Position numbers and translations under genes: made by a program
Source of the DNA: Verrucomicrobiota bacterium
Lineage (GTDB): Bacteria > Verrucomicrobiota > Verrucomicrobiia > Chthoniobacterales > UBA6821
Assembly: GCA_008933015.1 (NCBI GenBank)
Contig: WBXH01000004.1
Coordinates: 1 to 40,682, forward strand
DNA length: 40,682 bases
Reading direction: 5' to 3'
Notes under the pieces: generated by a model
The model's database searches: none
What the model saw: only the letters and a program-made list of their open reading frames with translations
What the model was told of the DNA's origin: nothing
In this document: positions 15,768 to 24,185 of the stretch, piece by piece
How positions within the stretch are numbered: the first letter of the stretch is position 1
How the letters are laid out: each line of letters opens with the position of its first letter

Positions 15768-17018
15768 TTAATTTGCACTTCCGAATCTCGCATGAAGCCA
15801 GCTGTATGGAAAGCGGTCGCCTGGGCAGTCCGTCGGCTTGGGGTTGATTTCCTTGTGAGCATGGACGATGGCCCGGCGTCCCTGGCTCTTGCCGACGCGG
15901 TCGCGTAAGTATCCCACGAGTTCATCGAGTGCCGCAATCTGGGCCTTAGTAGGCAGATCTCGGTTGAAGTCACCGACGAGGCAAATGCCGAGCGCAATGT
16001 CATTGAGGTAGTCGCTCGCGACATGGCCACCATTGAGTTGTGCAGTCCAGCGGTGGCCGATTTCAATCGCACCGTCGCCCGACCCGTGCCCATCTCCGAT
16101 CACAAAGTGGTAGGCGAGCCCATTCTTCATGTGGCGCACTCGGAGATGGTAGATGTCGAAGATCCGGGCATTCCCCTCGCGAGTTCCGCTATTATGGACA
16201 ACGATGTACTTCCAGCGTCCCCGGCGTACTGCGGCCCTGTCGATGGCAGCACGTGTTGAAGCGTTCAGATAGGTGTAGATTTTGTGCGATCCAAAGAGCC
16301 AGTCCCAACCGTGGCCGGAGTGTTCGGGTACGAGTACTGGCTGCAAACCCTGCGAGGTCTCGATGCCCGATTTTTCAATCGTGATGGGTGCCGAGGGAGT
16401 CGCTCCCCGAGGAAGTGGCAGGAGCGAGGAGGGAGAGGATGAAGGGGGTGAAAAGGGCGCTAAAGTGTGGGTCGCTATGGCAGGTGAGACCCTGGTCGGC
16501 GGATGATTGCTAGTGGTCGGCAAGGAGGCTTCTGCATGGGAGGAAGTCCCTTTACCTAGGGTGTGTGTGTGGGGTGGTGAAGAGGTGGAAGTTGTAACAC
16601 TCTCAGGGTTCGCATGGTGCGACAGCTGAACGTGGTGCGAATTGGAATGTGAGGAAGAATGTTTTTTGGATGGCTTGGGCTTAGGGCTAGCGCTGGAGAC
16701 GGCTCTCGAGCCAGAGCCTTTGGTGGAATCAGATGAAGAGCCCGATGATGGGTGCTTCTTGGATGTGCCTGCGGTTCCTGAAGTTGTGGAAGTTTGTGAA
16801 GAAGAGGACTTTTTCTTCTTTTTAGATGATGTGGAAGAAGTTGCTGAGGAGGTCGTGGAGGATTGGTTTTTGAGAAAAGCCTCTTTTTTCTGAGTCTCGG
16901 TGAGTTCCGCGTGGAGTCTGGGGAGGGGCGCCAACAGTATCCCGAATAGGAGCGCAAGAAGGGCCGCGCACGGAGCGTAGGGCTGAGAAATACGGATCGT
17001 GTTGGGCGGCACGCGCAT
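15768..17018 (-). CDS. Secreted N-acetylmuramoyl-L-alanine amidase with Ser-rich linker
   Basis: 416 residues from ATG 17018: signal peptide (ALLALLFGILLAPLPRLHA), then a very low-complexity region of about 150 residues dominated by Ser, Thr, Lys, His and Pro, then an Amidase_2/PGRP-type domain from about residue 265. Likely zinc ligands are the His of VVHNSGT, the His of IVHAHKEI and the Cys of TDCPGDRFP. It would cleave the bond between MurNAc and the peptide stem in the periplasm. The track start at 17144 would overlap truA by 76 nt and give no clean signal peptide. It lies 50 nt downstream of truA. Confidence 0.85.
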   Translation of the reverse strand: MRVPPNTIRISQPYAPCAALLALLFGILLAPLPRLHAELTETQKKEAFLKNQSSTTSSATSSTSSKKKKKSSSSQTSTTSGTAGTSKKHPSSGSSSDSTKGSGSRAVSSASPKPKPSKKHSSSHSNSHHVQLSHHANPESVTTSTSSPPHTHTLGKGTSSHAEASLPTTSNHPPTRVSPAIATHTLAPFSPPSSSPSSLLPLPRGATPSAPITIEKSGIETSQGLQPVLVPEHSGHGWDWLFGSHKIYTYLNASTRAAIDRAAVRRGRWKYIVVHNSGTREGNARIFDIYHLRVRHMKNGLAYHFVIGDGHGSGDGAIEIGHRWTAQLNGGHVASDYLNDIALGICLVGDFNRDLPTKAQIAALDELVGYLRDRVGKSQGRRAIVHAHKEINPKPTDCPGDRFPYSWLHARFGSAN

Positions 17019-17068
17019 GAGGCTACCATCAGTGTGCTGCGGATCAAGCCGAGTGCACGCGATTCCGA

Positions 17069-17842
17069 TCACAAGCGTTTTTTGCCGTAGAGAGCCTTTA
17101 CAAGGTAAAGGCCATAGGCGGGGGCCATTGCGGGAGTGGGCCAAGGTTTTCCCGATGTCAGGCGCTCCAGGAACACGCCGCTCTCTTCCTTTCCTTGGGC
17201 TACTCGGACCATGCCTCCGACCATCATGCGGACCATCCTGTAGAGGAATCCATCTCCTTCGAATGTAAGCGAGATCCCCGGGCCCCGGTCACGAACGGCG
17301 ACTCTATGGATCGTTCTTACAGTGCTCTTCGGGAGGGAGCCCGAGTCGGCGCAGAAGCCCCGGAAGTCATGGGTTCCCTCGAGTGCGTGCGCAAGTCCAC
17401 GGATCTTCTGCCGGTCAAGATTCCCGAAAAGATGCCAGGATCGCTTATGTAGATGGGGTGGAAGGACTGGGGCATGCCAGAGATCGTAGCGATAGATTTT
17501 TCCGGTCGCCGAGAAGCGAGATTCGAATCCTTTTGCTGCAGGTGTGGCCTTTAGAACACGTAGCTCGCTAGGCAGGGAAGCGTTCAACGCGGCGACCCAG
17601 CGTAAGGGGTCTGCCATACGACCGATCCGTTCGACCTGTCCGGGAGTCAGCGTGAAGTTAACCGTTTGGCCAAGGGCATGGACTCCCGCATCGGTACGCC
17701 CGGAACCGTACACAACGACGCGCTCTCCCACGATCTTACCAATGACCGCCTCGAGAGTGTCCTGAACTGTTTTGCCGCCTGGTTGACTCTGCCAACCTCG
17801 AAAGGCGGTGCCGTCATAGGCAACGAGGAGCCGGAGGTTCAT
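17069..17842 (-). CDS. truA: tRNA pseudouridine(38-40) synthase
   Basis: Isomerises uridines 38-40 in the anticodon arm of many tRNAs. 257 residues from ATG 17842, starting MNLRLLVAYDGTAFRGWQ, the classic TruA N-terminus; the track start (17902) would overlap ruvX. The catalytic Asp is in GSGRTDAGVHA (~52-62). FEGDGFLYRMVRMMVG is the C-terminal signature. It lies 29 nt after ruvX in the same direction; no Shine-Dalgarno motif is seen. Confidence 0.95.
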   Translation of the reverse strand: MNLRLLVAYDGTAFRGWQSQPGGKTVQDTLEAVIGKIVGERVVVYGSGRTDAGVHALGQTVNFTLTPGQVERIGRMADPLRWVAALNASLPSELRVLKATPAAKGFESRFSATGKIYRYDLWHAPVLPPHLHKRSWHLFGNLDRQKIRGLAHALEGTHDFRGFCADSGSLPKSTVRTIHRVAVRDRGPGISLTFEGDGFLYRMVRMMVGGMVRVAQGKEESGVFLERLTSGKPWPTPAMAPAYGLYLVKALYGKKRL

Positions 17843-17871
17843 CGATAAGGAAGAGGCTACTTTCTCGGAGC

Positions 17872-18321
17872 TCACATTGCAGCGGGGTTGGAATCCAGCC
17901 AATCCTGCAGGATCTGAACGGCTGCAACCTGATCGATAATCTGGCGCTGGGCTCGGCTATCCAAACCCGCCTCATGAAGGCGGCGAGTGGCCGCCGCCGT
18001 GGTTAGCCGCTCATCCCATAGGATAACGCGGGCCGGAGTGAGTGCGGCAACCGCTTCACCAAGGGCTCGGCTTTTTTCGGCTGCGGCACCATAGCTTCCG
18101 TTCATATTGCGGGGGAGGCCGATCACGATCGCGCATGAATTTTTTTCAGTTGCAACTGCGGCAATCGCCGCCGCACTCATGGCAAGGGTTGCAATCGCGT
18201 CTTTGCCTAACACCTTGAGTGTTTGCAGAGGGTGAGCCATGAATCCCATCTCGTCACTCAATGCCAATCCGATGCGTGCGGAACCGGGGTCCACTCCAAG
18301 GGCGCGGGAAGTTATGCTCAC
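17872..18321 (-). CDS. ruvX: Putative Holliday junction resolvase / pre-16S rRNA nuclease YqgF
   Basis: 149 residues of the RNase H-like YqgF/RuvX family: GVDPGSARIGLALSD at the N-terminus (first catalytic Asp), VIGLPRNMNGSYG, then WDERLTTAAATRRLHEAG and DQVAAVQILQDWL. It acts in 16S rRNA 5' maturation or recombination in other bacteria. The start is GTG at 18321, 6 nt after a promoter-like -10 box, so the mRNA may be leaderless. It is the first gene of the ruvX-truA-amidase-epimerase operon. Confidence 0.93.
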   Translation of the reverse strand: MSITSRALGVDPGSARIGLALSDEMGFMAHPLQTLKVLGKDAIATLAMSAAAIAAVATEKNSCAIVIGLPRNMNGSYGAAAEKSRALGEAVAALTPARVILWDERLTTAAATRRLHEAGLDSRAQRQIIDQVAAVQILQDWLDSNPAAM

Positions 18322-18327
18322 CCCTCT

Positions 18328-18356
18328 ATGACACCCGAGAGCTATTCGGGTGGCAA
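18328..18356 (-). promoter_or_regulatory. ruvX promoter with embedded inverted repeat (predicts leaderless mRNA)
   Basis: Minus strand TTGCCA (-35, five of six), 17 nt, TGTCAT (-10, four of six), 6 nt, GTG. CACCCGA and TCGGGTG form a perfect 7-bp inverted repeat across the spacer (18332-18352), a possible operator. Confidence 0.45.
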
Positions 18357-18448
18357 GGCGGGTGAGGCCCTGCCATGGAAATTTCTGATATGAAAAGCCG
18401 TTGATTCCGCATTGCGCCGAGGCTGACAGAGGAGTAGTGATACATGAT

Positions 18449-18748
18449 ATGGCTCAGCTTTCCTTAAACAAATTTTCAGATAATCTTCCCGTGACCGGTA
18501 CCATTGGTCTCTCGCAAGCTGCCGCTGGGGTGGGGCTCGGTCTGCTGATCGCGGATAAAATTTCAGGAGAATCCCGACGCCGTGCGGGTGGAGTGCTCTT
18601 GGTTGCGGGTGCTCTCGTGCTTGCTCCGGTCATCGCAAGCGTGATCTCCAAGGTGCGCAATCGTCCTCATTCCGCAAGAAGAGCCCTACGGCAACTGGAG
18701 TCGATCCGCGAGGATGTAGGATTCCACGATACTGACCACCTGATCTAG
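18449..18748 (+). CDS. Small membrane protein
   Basis: 99 residues with two hydrophobic segments: TIGLSQAAAGVGLGLLIA, then RRAGGVLLVAGALVLAPVIASVI, separated by a basic loop (SGESRRR). The C-terminal tail is charged (RRALRQLESIREDVGFHDTD). Family not recognised; it looks like a small envelope or inner-membrane protein. ATG 18449 is chosen; a GAGGAG lies 14 nt upstream, and GTG 18437, only 2 nt after it, is a possible alternative. It precedes maf by 34 nt. Confidence 0.6.
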   Translation: MAQLSLNKFSDNLPVTGTIGLSQAAAGVGLGLLIADKISGESRRRAGGVLLVAGALVLAPVIASVISKVRNRPHSARRALRQLESIREDVGFHDTDHLI

Positions 18749-18782
18749 GCAAGCCCTGAAAAAAGGACCCCTTCCCCATAGG

Positions 18783-19355
18783 TTGGTTCTGGCTTCGGCC
18801 TCCCCCCGGCGTCATTCTCTGCTTGCCGCAGCGGGATTTGAAGTCGTCACCTGTCCCGCAGATGTGGAGGAAATCAAGGGAGGGCTTCATCCACGTGATC
18901 TTGTCCTGGAAAACGCGTTTATCAAGGCACAGGCGATCGCCCCAAGCAGGCCCGGGGAATTGGTGCTCGGCGCGGATACCGTGGTGGTGCTGGATGGTGA
19001 AATCCTTGGTAAGCCCGATAATCTTGATCACGCTGCCGAAATGCTCTTCAGGCTTGGAGGAAGGATCCATGAGGTTCTCACCGGGGTCTGTCTCCTAAAA
19101 GGGGGTAGGAATGGGGCGCGATGCCAGTTCGTTGAGTCAACCCGTGTTTCTTTTCGCAAGCTCGATGCAGATAGTATCGCTTCCTATCTCTTGGAAATCA
19201 ACCCGTTGGACAAGGCGGGAGGCTACTCGGCCCAAGAGGATCAAGGCCGTCTGATCGAGGGGATCGAGGGGTCGCTTGAGAATGTCATCGGCCTGCCGGT
19301 CGAGCAGGTGATCAGGGTCATCGAAACACATTTCACGGAGCCTCCTGCTGGGTAA
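18783..19355 (+). CDS. maf: Maf-like nucleoside triphosphate pyrophosphatase
   Basis: House-cleaning pyrophosphatase hydrolysing non-canonical or excess NTPs. 190 residues. The N-terminal LASASPRR, the GADTVVVLDGE block with catalytic Asp, and LDKAGGYSAQEDQG are the three family motifs. The start is probably TTG 18783, directly before VLASASPRR; the frame is also open upstream to a CTG at 18756 giving LKKGPLPHRLVLASASPRR, which also resembles family N-termini. AAAGGA lies 12 nt before the TTG. Confidence 0.88.
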   Translation: MVLASASPRRHSLLAAAGFEVVTCPADVEEIKGGLHPRDLVLENAFIKAQAIAPSRPGELVLGADTVVVLDGEILGKPDNLDHAAEMLFRLGGRIHEVLTGVCLLKGGRNGARCQFVESTRVSFRKLDADSIASYLLEINPLDKAGGYSAQEDQGRLIEGIEGSLENVIGLPVEQVIRVIETHFTEPPAG

Positions 19356-19513
19356 GATATCTCCCCTTGGGGGCGTTTTGCTCAAATAGGTGGAGTCGAT
19401 TCTCCGGAGCATGGCACGCTACGAATTCGGCTATACCGTGCGTTTTGCTAATGCTAACTTCTCACTGATCAATCCACTCGGATATTATTAATCCCCACGC
19501 GCCACCATCCCCA
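19356..19513. promoter_or_regulatory. Leader/promoter region of the polysaccharide synthase
   Basis: 158 nt without a gene. TTCTCA, 18 nt, TATTAT ending about 25 nt before the GTG is a possible promoter. Otherwise no clear structure. Confidence 0.25.
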
Positions 19514-22500
19514 GTGTCTCCCGAGCAGGAAAAAACAGTTTTTGCAGATCCTCGAGGGGTTCGCCGGCGTGTGCTTCAGTTGATAATCCTATTCGGAGCC
19601 CTTCTGCTTCTCGGGGCGACTGGATACTTTTTCTGGGGTCTTCTGATCGGCCCTGAACTCAGGCTTCCGCTGACGCTTCGCAAATTCCACGATCAGTTCA
19701 AGGCCCTGCCCGCCGCAAAGATGCCGTTGATGGATGCCAAGGACAATTGGCGCCGGATCCGATCATCGGTACGCTCGACGTCCAATATTCCCGAATCAGC
19801 TGTCCAGAGATCTACGGAGACTGGAGTGATGCTCGGTTATGTCTCTCCATGGGATCCGGTGTCGATCCTGTCCATGGATCGTCATGCCGATCAACTCACC
19901 CATGTCGCCGCCGATTGGTTCAGTCTTAAGGGTGTGGAAGGAACCTTGGTGGAGGATGCCGCTGACAATGCCCGACTCCTTGCCGTGCGCAGAGGGCTCG
20001 GCTTCCTTCCCATACTCCGGAATCTTGACGGAGATGAATGGCAACCTGAAGCGGTGGAGGCCTTGGCAAGATCCTCCCCCGCCGATCGCGCCACATTCAT
20101 TGACAAGCTCGTCGGCCGCATGCCCCCGGGATCCACTGGCTTGCTGTTGGAGTGGAGCAATCTGGATCCCACCTATAAGGATGAAACCTCCCAGTTGATC
20201 AAGGAGCTTGCCGACCGCCTTCATGCATCCGGAAAGCAGCTCTGGTTTACTGTTCCGACGGGGAATGATTTCGATGCATTCAATCTCGAGTCGATCGCCA
20301 AATCCGCTGACAGAATGGTTGCCGGACTCTATGACGAGAACTCCGATTCCGACGACCCGGGACCTCTTGCAGATAGCGATTGGTTTCAAGGATGGCTTAA
20401 GACCATGATGGTGTATGGTCGCCCCGAGCAATGGGTCGTTGGGATGGGTTCCTATGGTTACAAGTGGAGAAAGGACAACCATTCCGTGGAATCGATCAGC
20501 TTCACGGACGCCATGGCCAGGGCCTCTCAGGCCGGCGTCGATCCAACGCAGGTTGATTCAAGCGAGTGGTCGCCCCATTTCGATTATTTGGCCGGCCCTA
20601 CTCAAAATCAGGAGAATGAAGTCTGGTTTCTTGATGCGGTGTGCCTTGCCAACCAAAAACGAGCCGCTGCCCCCTATCATCCGGGGGGCTATGCCCTATA
20701 TCGTCTTGGAGCCGAGGACCCCGCGGTCTGGAATGTCCTCCATGCGGATCCCCTGCAAACCCCTTCAGAGAAAGAGCTGCAGGATCTCGAGCACATCTCC
20801 CTTGGTGAGCTGATTGCTTCCACGGGAAGCGGAGACTTCATCACTGTGGGCGATGACTCTTATCCAGGGGAGCGTCAGGTAGAAATACGTTCCGACAATG
20901 GGGAAATCTTCGAGCGCTACACGAAGTTTCCGATGCCGGAGAGCATTGTTCGTCAGGGTGATCCGGGTCCCCACAAAGTGGCTCTGACCTTTGATGACGG
21001 CCCTGATCCAACTTGGACACCGAAGATCCTGAGTATTCTGAACGATAAAAAAGTCCCTGCTGCATTTTTTGTTCTGGGAACACAGGTCCAGCACTATCCC
21101 GATTTGCTCGAGCGCATCGCCCGGGAGGGTTACGAAGTCGGTAACCATACCTACACACATCAGAACATCGCGGAGGAGGGTGATGAGCAGATCGCCCTTC
21201 AACTCAATGCAACGACCCGTCTGATCGAGGCGGTGACGGGGCACTCGACCGCCTACTTCAGGCCCCCTTTTGGTATCGATGGAACGCCGGTCCAAGCTAG
21301 TGAAGTGCGTTCACTTCGGGTGGTGAGAGACTTGGGATATCTCACAGTTGCCGAATCGATCGACCCCGATGATTGGGAGCGCCCCGGAGCGGATGCCTTA
21401 GTTGAGAGGGTCAAGCGTCAGCGGCCAAGCGGAGGCTCCATCATTCTTCTGCATGATGGAGGAGGCGATCGTTCCCAGACTGTGGCGGCCCTGCCTCGTA
21501 TCATCGACTACCTCAGGAGCAGGGGAGACACATTCGTGAACCTTTCTGACATCATCGGACTGCCTCGAGACACGGTGATGCCCCCATTGCGGGAGCAGGA
21601 TCAGACCCTCTCGACCCGTTATGTCTACGGGGGATTTGTGGTCATTCGCCTCTTAGAGGCTGGAGCATGGTCACTGCTGATGATATTGACCCTACTCGCC
21701 CTAATCCGGGTGGTCTTCTACTCCCTTTGTGCCTTCCGACATCGCCGCCGCGAGAAAGAACAACCTATCCCCGAACCGCTGGTCTTGCCTTCGATTAGCA
21801 TCCTGCTTGCGGCGTATAATGAGGAGAGGGTGATTGCCTCCACGATTTCTCATCTCTTGGATGCCGATTATCCGGCCTCGCTGGAAGTGTTGGTGGTTGA
21901 CGATGGATCGAAGGACCTCACGACTGAGGTGGTTGCTGAGATAGCGGCTGCAGATGCGCGAGTGCGCTTTTTTACCCAGCCCAACAGCGGGAAAGCCTCG
22001 GCTCTCAGCAGGGCCCTCTCCGAAGCTCGTCATGGCATTATCGTGATGATCGATGCCGATACCATGGTGGCTCGCGATGGTCTCCGGAAACTCGTGGCAC
22101 CGTTGGCAGACCCTTTGGTGGGCGCCGTCTCCGGTTATATCCGGGTTGGTAACACAGGCCAGTGGCTCGGCAAATTTCAGGATCTTGAGTATGTCGGTGC
22201 CTTTGAAATAGACCGCCGTGCGCAGGATTTTCTCGGTTGTATAGTGGTGGCTCCAGGCGCTCTCAGCGCCTTCCGCAGGGAGACATTGGATGCGGCCGGC
22301 CCGATCACCAACGACACATTGGCTGAGGATACTGATCTAACCCTTCTGATTCACAAACTTGGCTGGAGGGTGGTCTTTGCTTCGGATGCATTTGCAGACA
22401 CGGAAGCTCCAGAGAGCATCAAGGCCCTTCTGTCACAGCGTTTTCGTTGGGCCTTCGGCACGCTTCAGTGTCTTTGGAAGCACGGCGACCTTCTCTTTGC

Positions 22501-22912
22501 CTCCGGATCGGGTTGGTTGGGCTGGTTCGCCCTCCCATCGATTTGGGTTTTCCAGATGGCGGTGGTAGCGATTACTCCCGTGCTCGACATCATTGTCTTC
22601 TGGTCGCTCTGGTTGGGCAGGGGTGTTGCCATATGGCCTTATTTCGTGGCCTCCTTGCTTCTCGATGTCTGCCTGGCTTTGGCTGCACTGATACTGGCAA
22701 GGCGTAGCCTTCGCTCGGCCTTGCTTGCTGTGCCGATGAGGTTGCTTTATCGTCCGATGCTCGGCTATGTGGTCTGGAAGTGCATCTTAAAGGCGCTTGC
22801 TGGGAGTTGGGTGAGGTGGTCGAAGCTTGAACGCACCGCTTCCGCGATCGTCCAGAGAGAGCAGCAGTCAAAAAAGAATGACGGAGAGCCGAAACTTGCC
22901 CTGCCTAAATGA
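19514..22912 (+). CDS. GH18-like / NodB deacetylase / GT2 trifunctional polysaccharide synthase
   Basis: 1132 residues. In order: cytoplasmic head; membrane span (~22-45); GH18-like TIM-barrel domain (~85-430); NodB polysaccharide deacetylase (~480-690) with TFDDGPDP, HTYTH, YFRPPFG and LLHDGGG; membrane span (~708-740); GT2 synthase (~755-1000) with LLAAYNEE, VVDDGS, IDADT, the EDTDLT base and QRFRW; then several C-terminal spans. It would make a beta-linked hexosamine polymer and deacetylate it outside, like PgaC plus PgaB in one chain. The usual GH18 D-x-E active-site strand reads GLLLEWSN, so hydrolytic activity is doubtful. Start is GTG without Shine-Dalgarno motif; ends in an ATGA overlap with the GH26 gene. 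Confidence 0.88.
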   Translation: MSPEQEKTVFADPRGVRRRVLQLIILFGALLLLGATGYFFWGLLIGPELRLPLTLRKFHDQFKALPAAKMPLMDAKDNWRRIRSSVRSTSNIPESAVQRSTETGVMLGYVSPWDPVSILSMDRHADQLTHVAADWFSLKGVEGTLVEDAADNARLLAVRRGLGFLPILRNLDGDEWQPEAVEALARSSPADRATFIDKLVGRMPPGSTGLLLEWSNLDPTYKDETSQLIKELADRLHASGKQLWFTVPTGNDFDAFNLESIAKSADRMVAGLYDENSDSDDPGPLADSDWFQGWLKTMMVYGRPEQWVVGMGSYGYKWRKDNHSVESISFTDAMARASQAGVDPTQVDSSEWSPHFDYLAGPTQNQENEVWFLDAVCLANQKRAAAPYHPGGYALYRLGAEDPAVWNVLHADPLQTPSEKELQDLEHISLGELIASTGSGDFITVGDDSYPGERQVEIRSDNGEIFERYTKFPMPESIVRQGDPGPHKVALTFDDGPDPTWTPKILSILNDKKVPAAFFVLGTQVQHYPDLLERIAREGYEVGNHTYTHQNIAEEGDEQIALQLNATTRLIEAVTGHSTAYFRPPFGIDGTPVQASEVRSLRVVRDLGYLTVAESIDPDDWERPGADALVERVKRQRPSGGSIILLHDGGGDRSQTVAALPRIIDYLRSRGDTFVNLSDIIGLPRDTVMPPLREQDQTLSTRYVYGGFVVIRLLEAGAWSLLMILTLLALIRVVFYSLCAFRHRRREKEQPIPEPLVLPSISILLAAYNEERVIASTISHLLDADYPASLEVLVVDDGSKDLTTEVVAEIAAADARVRFFTQPNSGKASALSRALSEARHGIIVMIDADTMVARDGLRKLVAPLADPLVGAVSGYIRVGNTGQWLGKFQDLEYVGAFEIDRRAQDFLGCIVVAPGALSAFRRETLDAAGPITNDTLAEDTDLTLLIHKLGWRVVFASDAFADTEAPESIKALLSQRFRWAFGTLQCLWKHGDLLFASGSGWLGWFALPSIWVFQMAVVAITPVLDIIVFWSLWLGRGVAIWPYFVASLLLDVCLALAALILARRSLRSALLAVPMRLLYRPMLGYVVWKCILKALAGSWVRWSKLERTASAIVQREQQSKKNDGEPKLALPK

Positions 22913-24111
22913 AGACCATGGTTCCAATGCCACGCATATTTTTAGTTCTTTCCGTTTTTTTGCTCTCCGAGACCGCGGGATTAACCTTTCCAACGAATGC
23001 GATGCAACAGCTTGTGATTCCAGCGCAAGGCTCTTATACCGGCGCCTATTGTGATTTTGGGGAGGGAGAGGATGCCGTCACCTACGAGGCGCTTGACCAC
23101 TTTCAAGAATTGACTGGAAAGCCCATGGCAATCGTGGCCTTCGGATCATTCTGGGGGCGTGAGAAGTTTCCCTCCGAGCAAGTGCAGATTGTGCGATCTT
23201 ACGGTGCTGTCCCACTACTCTTCTGGTCTCCCTGGGACGCACCCTTTGAGGAAAAGAACGGCCCCGACAAATATGCCCTGACCGAGATCCTAGCGGGCAA
23301 ATGTGATGCCTATATCGACAAGTGGGCTGATGAGGCGTCCAAGGTGCCAGGACAGCTCTTTGTCTCATTTGCTTGCGAGATGAACGGAACCTGGTTCCCG
23401 TGGTCGGGGTGGTTTTACGGCAAGGGACCCCGGGATCCTGTCACTCCTAAGAAACTTGGACCGGGGAATGATGCTTTGGCGAAACTCACCGGTACAGACG
23501 ACGGGCCCGAGATCAGTTGGTTTGGCAATGGGGATATAAAGAATCCTGCCACTTGGGAAGGGCCAGAGACTTTCAAGAAAGCCTGGCGATACGTCGTTGA
23601 TCGGGTAAGGGCGCGCGGAGCGACCAATATTCTCTGGGTCTTTCAGCCCAATAATTATTCCGATCCACCTGGCTTTATCTCGTGGAATCAACCGTGTGCC
23701 TACTATCCTGGAACCAAGTATGTCGACTGGCTGGGACTCAGTGTATATGGCAAACAGACGATGAATCAGGAAGATGACAAGTGGTGTGGTTTTGGGAAAC
23801 TGCTCGAATGGCCCTATCAGGAGATGTGCCTCCTAGATCCCGATAAGCCGATCATGCTGGCTGAGTGGGGCGTGACCGAATCACATTTGCCAAACGAGGA
23901 TAAGGGTGCGTGGATCACGGAAGCTCTCTCTACCATGAGCAAAAATTACCCGAGGTTGAAAGCGGCTGTTTTCTGGCATGAGCGATGGGAGAATGCCGAT
24001 GGTTCCTACAGCAACTTGCGCGTCAACTCATCACGTGGCTCCCTGAAGGCTTACCGGGAGGGCGTTTCTAATCCATTCTGGATCGGCAGGCCTCTCTGGA
24101 AAACACACTGA
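22909..24111 (+). CDS. Secreted GH26-family glycoside hydrolase
   Basis: 400 residues with a signal peptide (IFLVLSVFLLSETAGLTF). GH26 landmarks: FACEMNGTW gives the catalytic acid/base Glu, MLAEWGVTE the nucleophile Glu, with NILWVFQPNN and YVDWLGLSVYG between them. GH26 enzymes are mostly endo-beta-mannanases, with some beta-1,3-xylanases and lichenases; the substrate here is unknown. The ATG overlaps the stop of the polysaccharide synthase (ATGA), so it is translationally coupled and probably trims or processes that polymer. About 75 nt separate it from hisD. Confidence 0.87.
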   Translation: MKTMVPMPRIFLVLSVFLLSETAGLTFPTNAMQQLVIPAQGSYTGAYCDFGEGEDAVTYEALDHFQELTGKPMAIVAFGSFWGREKFPSEQVQIVRSYGAVPLLFWSPWDAPFEEKNGPDKYALTEILAGKCDAYIDKWADEASKVPGQLFVSFACEMNGTWFPWSGWFYGKGPRDPVTPKKLGPGNDALAKLTGTDDGPEISWFGNGDIKNPATWEGPETFKKAWRYVVDRVRARGATNILWVFQPNNYSDPPGFISWNQPCAYYPGTKYVDWLGLSVYGKQTMNQEDDKWCGFGKLLEWPYQEMCLLDPDKPIMLAEWGVTESHLPNEDKGAWITEALSTMSKNYPRLKAAVFWHERWENADGSYSNLRVNSSRGSLKAYREGVSNPFWIGRPLWKTH

Positions 24112-24150
24112 AGATTCGGTAATGTTTGTCGTCGATAGATCTTACGGGTT

Positions 24151-24179
24151 TTGACCGCAAGGCTGACTAGCGTTACAAT
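24151..24179 (+). promoter_or_regulatory. hisD promoter (predicts leaderless mRNA)
   Basis: TTGACC (-35, five of six), exactly 17 nt, TACAAT (-10, five of six), then 6 nt (ggcaaa) to the hisD ATG at 24186. This is the best promoter in the window; transcription should begin at the A of the ATG or within a base of it. Confidence 0.7.
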
Positions 24180-24185
24180 GGCAAA

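Noticed and set aside
15768-17144. Longer start for the amidase
   Set aside because: Would overlap truA and lacks a signal peptide at its N-terminus; ATG 17018 gives a clean one.
19356-19400. CCCC-TT-GGGG as maf terminator
   Set aside because: The loop of two bases cannot form; no convincing alternative stem.
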